Shown here piece by piece: positions 6,266 through 7,839 of a stretch of DNA of 7,839 nucleotides. The notes under the pieces were generated by a model. The model was given only the letters and a program-made list of their open reading frames with translations, did no database searches and was not told the origin of the DNA. A program made the position numbers and the translations under genes. Every line of letters begins with the position of its first letter. The stretch's first letter is position 1. The stretch comes from Flavobacteriaceae bacterium (GTDB lineage: Bacteria > Bacteroidota > Bacteroidia > Flavobacteriales > Flavobacteriaceae). The stretch covers positions 1 to 7,839 of the forward strand of contig DAOVTF010000082.1 in NCBI GenBank assembly GCA_030633225.1. The letters are read 5' to 3'.

Positions 6266-6299
6266 ATAAAAGCCGAACTAAAAATAGTTCGGCTTTTAT
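6266..6299 (+). terminator. Strong intrinsic terminator after the sigma operon
   Basis: A perfect 15-pair stem (6266-6280 with 6285-6299) encloses an AAAA loop; the core is AGCCGAACTA / TAGTTCGGCT. The stem has A-rich and T-rich feet (AAAA before, TTTT after), so it could stop transcription in both directions. It lies 20 bases after the barrel gene stop and just ahead of the next promoter, separating the two units. Confidence 0.9.
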
Positions 6300-6302
6300 T
6301 GT

Positions 6303-6310
6303 TAATTTTG
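6303..6310 (+). promoter_or_regulatory. Bacteroidota -7 box for the DUF1858-aldehyde dehydrogenase unit
   Basis: TAATTTTG matches TAnnTTTG fully. It puts the transcript start near 6317 and the leader at about 15 bases before ATG 6332. No clear -33 TTG is seen upstream, where the terminator stem lies. The box excludes the in-frame TTG at 6299 as a start. Confidence 0.5.
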
Positions 6311-6331
6311 TATTATATTCAGAATATTAAA

Positions 6332-6541
6332 ATGTTGATCAATAAAAAAATTCTTATTGAAGATTTAGTAGAGAATTTTCCTTTTTCTGTGAATTATCTT
6401 TCAGCAAAAGGAATAAAGTGCATTGCCTGTGGAGAACCTATTTGGGGTACTTTAGAAGAAGCTTGTTTAGAAAAGAGTTTTGAATCAAAAGAAATTCAAG
6501 AGTTTGTAAACGAACTAAATATATTAGCAAAAAATAATTAA
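6332..6541 (+). CDS. DUF1858 domain protein (ScdA-N-like, CxxC)
   Basis: 69 residues, almost entirely one DUF1858 domain (PF08984). The pattern is clear: an N-terminal helix with LIEDLVENFPFSVNYLSAKG (8-27), then the turn IKCIACG (28-34) with Cys30 and Cys33, then a second helix PIWGTLEEACLEKSF (36-50) and a C-terminal helix ending in FVNELNILAK. A further cysteine is Cys45. The domain is found alone or fused to hybrid-cluster and iron-sulfur repair proteins (ScdA/YtfE N-terminus); its cysteine pair suggests metal or disulfide chemistry, but the function is not settled. ATG 6332 is chosen over an upstream in-frame TTG at 6299, because the domain begins right after the ATG and a -7 box lies between the two. 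It precedes the aldehyde dehydrogenase gene by 19 bases and is presumably in one operon with it. Confidence 0.82.
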   Translation: MLINKKILIEDLVENFPFSVNYLSAKGIKCIACGEPIWGTLEEACLEKSFESKEIQEFVNELNILAKNN

Positions 6542-6560
6542 AATAATTAAATTCATAAAT

Positions 6561-7839
6561 ATGTCTATAGATATAAATAAAGTTTTAAAAACATTAGGTA
6601 TTTCTGATGTAAACAAAGGTGTTTCAACAGGTCAAGAGTGGTTTGACACTAAAGGTGCTGTAACTTCTTCCTCTTCACCAATTGATGGAAAAGAGATTGC
6701 AAAAGTTAAAAATGCAACTTTAGATGACTATGAAATGGTGATAAATAAGGCTCAAGAGGCTTTTAAACTTTGGAAGCTGGTTCCTGCTCCTGAAAGAGGA
6801 GAAATCGTTCGTCAAATTGGTTTAGAATTAAGAAAATATAAAGATGATCTAAGCGCATTAGTTTCTTACGAAATGGGAAAAATTTTCCAAGAAGGTAAAG
6901 GTGAAGTTCAAGAAATGATTGATATCTGTGATTTTGCTGTTGGTCAATCTCGTTTGATCAATGGTGTTTCTTTACAATCAGAAAGAAGAGAACATAGGTT
7001 ATTTGAACAATATCAACCATTAGGAGTTGTAGGAATTGTAACATCTTTTAACTTTCCAGTAGCTGTTTGGGCATGGAATTCTGCTTTAGCGGCTATTGCG
7101 GGAGATGTTGTTATTTGGAAACCTTCATCAAAAACTCCTTTAACAGCTTTGGCAACTCAAAAAATTATTAGCTCTGTTTTAGCAAAGAATAATGTTCCCG
7201 AAGGAGTATTTAATCTTGTTGTAGCAAAATCATCAATAATGGGTGATAATTTTATTGCGGATAGACGAATTCCTCTTATGTCAGTTACAGGTTCAACAGC
7301 AGTTGGGAAAAGAGTTGGTGGAATTGTAGGGAAAAGACTAGGGAAAACCATTTTAGAATTAGGAGGTAATAATGCTGTTATTATAACTCCAAATGCTGAT
7401 ATTCCTATGGCGATTGCTTCTACTGTTTTTGGAACTGTTGGTACAGCTGGACAACGTTGTACTTCAACTCGTAGAATTATTATCCACGAAAGTGTTTATG
7501 ATCAAGTAAAAAATTCTATGGTAAAAGCTTATAAAAGTGTCGCATCAAAAATCGGAAGTCCTTTAGATGAAAAATTCTTAGTAGGTCCGCTAATTGATGA
7601 ACATTCTGTTAACGCTTTTACTAATGCAGTAAATAGTGTTGTAAAAGAAGGTGGTAAAATATTATTTGGTGGAGAAGTGTTAGAAGGCAAAGGATTTGAA
7701 TCTGGTAATTATGTTATGCCTTGTATAGCTGAGGCAAAAAATGAGTACGAAATAGTTCAGGAAGAAACATTTGCACCAATTGTATATTTAATTAAGTACA
7801 CTGGTGATATTTATGATGCTATTGCTATTCAAAATAATG
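6561..7839 (+). CDS. ALDH7-type (antiquitin-like) aldehyde dehydrogenase, 3' end outside the window
   Basis: The first 426 codons of a NAD(P)-dependent aldehyde dehydrogenase; family members have about 510-517 residues, so roughly 90 are missing at the right edge. The catalytic set is intact: Asn164 in TSFNFPVAVWAWN (162-173), the cofactor loop GSTAVG (244-249), the general base Glu266 in LELGGNN, the nucleophile Cys300 in GTAGQRCTS, and Glu402-Phe404 in EETFAP (401-406). The phrases FNFPVAVWAWN and GTAGQRCT(S/T) are typical of family 7 (human ALDH7A1). That family oxidises alpha-aminoadipic semialdehyde (in equilibrium with piperideine-6-carboxylate) to alpha-aminoadipate in lysine breakdown; the bacterial enzymes are often called AmaB. 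The sequence supports the family well, the exact substrate less so. Cytoplasmic, no signal peptide. Start ATG 6561, MSIDINKVLKTLGI, with the frame free of stops to the window end. It follows the DUF1858 gene by 19 bases. Confidence 0.93.
   Translation, partial: MSIDINKVLKTLGISDVNKGVSTGQEWFDTKGAVTSSSSPIDGKEIAKVKNATLDDYEMVINKAQEAFKLWKLVPAPERGEIVRQIGLELRKYKDDLSALVSYEMGKIFQEGKGEVQEMIDICDFAVGQSRLINGVSLQSERREHRLFEQYQPLGVVGIVTSFNFPVAVWAWNSALAAIAGDVVIWKPSSKTPLTALATQKIISSVLAKNNVPEGVFNLVVAKSSIMGDNFIADRRIPLMSVTGSTAVGKRVGGIVGKRLGKTILELGGNNAVIITPNADIPMAIASTVFGTVGTAGQRCTSTRRIIIHESVYDQVKNSMVKAYKSVASKIGSPLDEKFLVGPLIDEHSVNAFTNAVNSVVKEGGKILFGGEVLEGKGFESGNYVMPCIAEAKNEYEIVQEETFAPIVYLIKYTGDIYDAIAIQNN

Noticed and set aside
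6299..6331. TTG start giving a DUF1858 protein eleven residues longer
   Set aside because: It starts at the foot of the terminator and before the promoter box; the extra residues are not part of the domain.
7157..7351. Minus-strand open frame of 64 codons
   Set aside because: It is the shadow of the strongly conserved aldehyde dehydrogenase coding region, including its cofactor loop.

Overview
The window looks like chromosomal DNA of an AT-rich member of the Bacteroidota, most likely a flavobacterium. The signs are very low GC by eye, almost no classical Shine-Dalgarno sequences, several copies of the Bacteroidota primary promoter -7 box (TAnnTTTG), a lipoprotein with an acidic stretch right after its lipid-anchoring cysteine, and an ECF sigma factor next to an outer-membrane beta-barrel protein. 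I see no insertion sequence, phage gene, CRISPR array, tRNA or rRNA.

Layout: (1) 1-190 may hold the 5' part of a minus-strand gene that runs off the left edge; no convincing start codon is visible. (2) 198-1931, plus, is a secreted serine hydrolase of the esterase D / enterochelin esterase type. (3) 1985-2269 is tatA of twin-arginine export, followed after one base by a membrane PAP2 lipid phosphatase (2271-2837, TTG start); a -7 box at 1959-1966 probably drives both. (4) 2933-3910, minus, converges on PAP2 and encodes a short LuxE-like acyl-adenylate enzyme. (5) 4011-6245, plus, is a three-gene unit: a small surface-type lipoprotein, an ECF sigma factor, and a 417-residue protein with a short cytoplasmic N-terminus, one inner-membrane helix, a periplasmic linker and a C-terminal outer-membrane barrel. 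A strong intrinsic terminator (6266-6299) closes it. (6) 6332-7839 begins a new unit: a 69-residue DUF1858 protein with a CxxC motif, then an ALDH7-type (antiquitin) aldehyde dehydrogenase cut by the right edge.

The most interesting part is unit 5. Its third protein has the architecture of an anti-sigma factor physically joined to an outer-membrane barrel, so it should cross both membranes. From memory, this matches the dual membrane-spanning anti-sigma factors (Dma, with partner sigma Das) reported in Bacteroides thetaiotaomicron and linked there to outer-membrane vesiculation and a NigD-type lipoprotein. The unit here would be a flavobacterial version in which the lipoprotein is the first gene of the sigma operon. 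A possible ECF-type promoter (GCAACC ... GTATCT) lies upstream of the lipoprotein and suggests autoregulation. Architecture and gene order are read from the sequence; the regulatory function is inferred.
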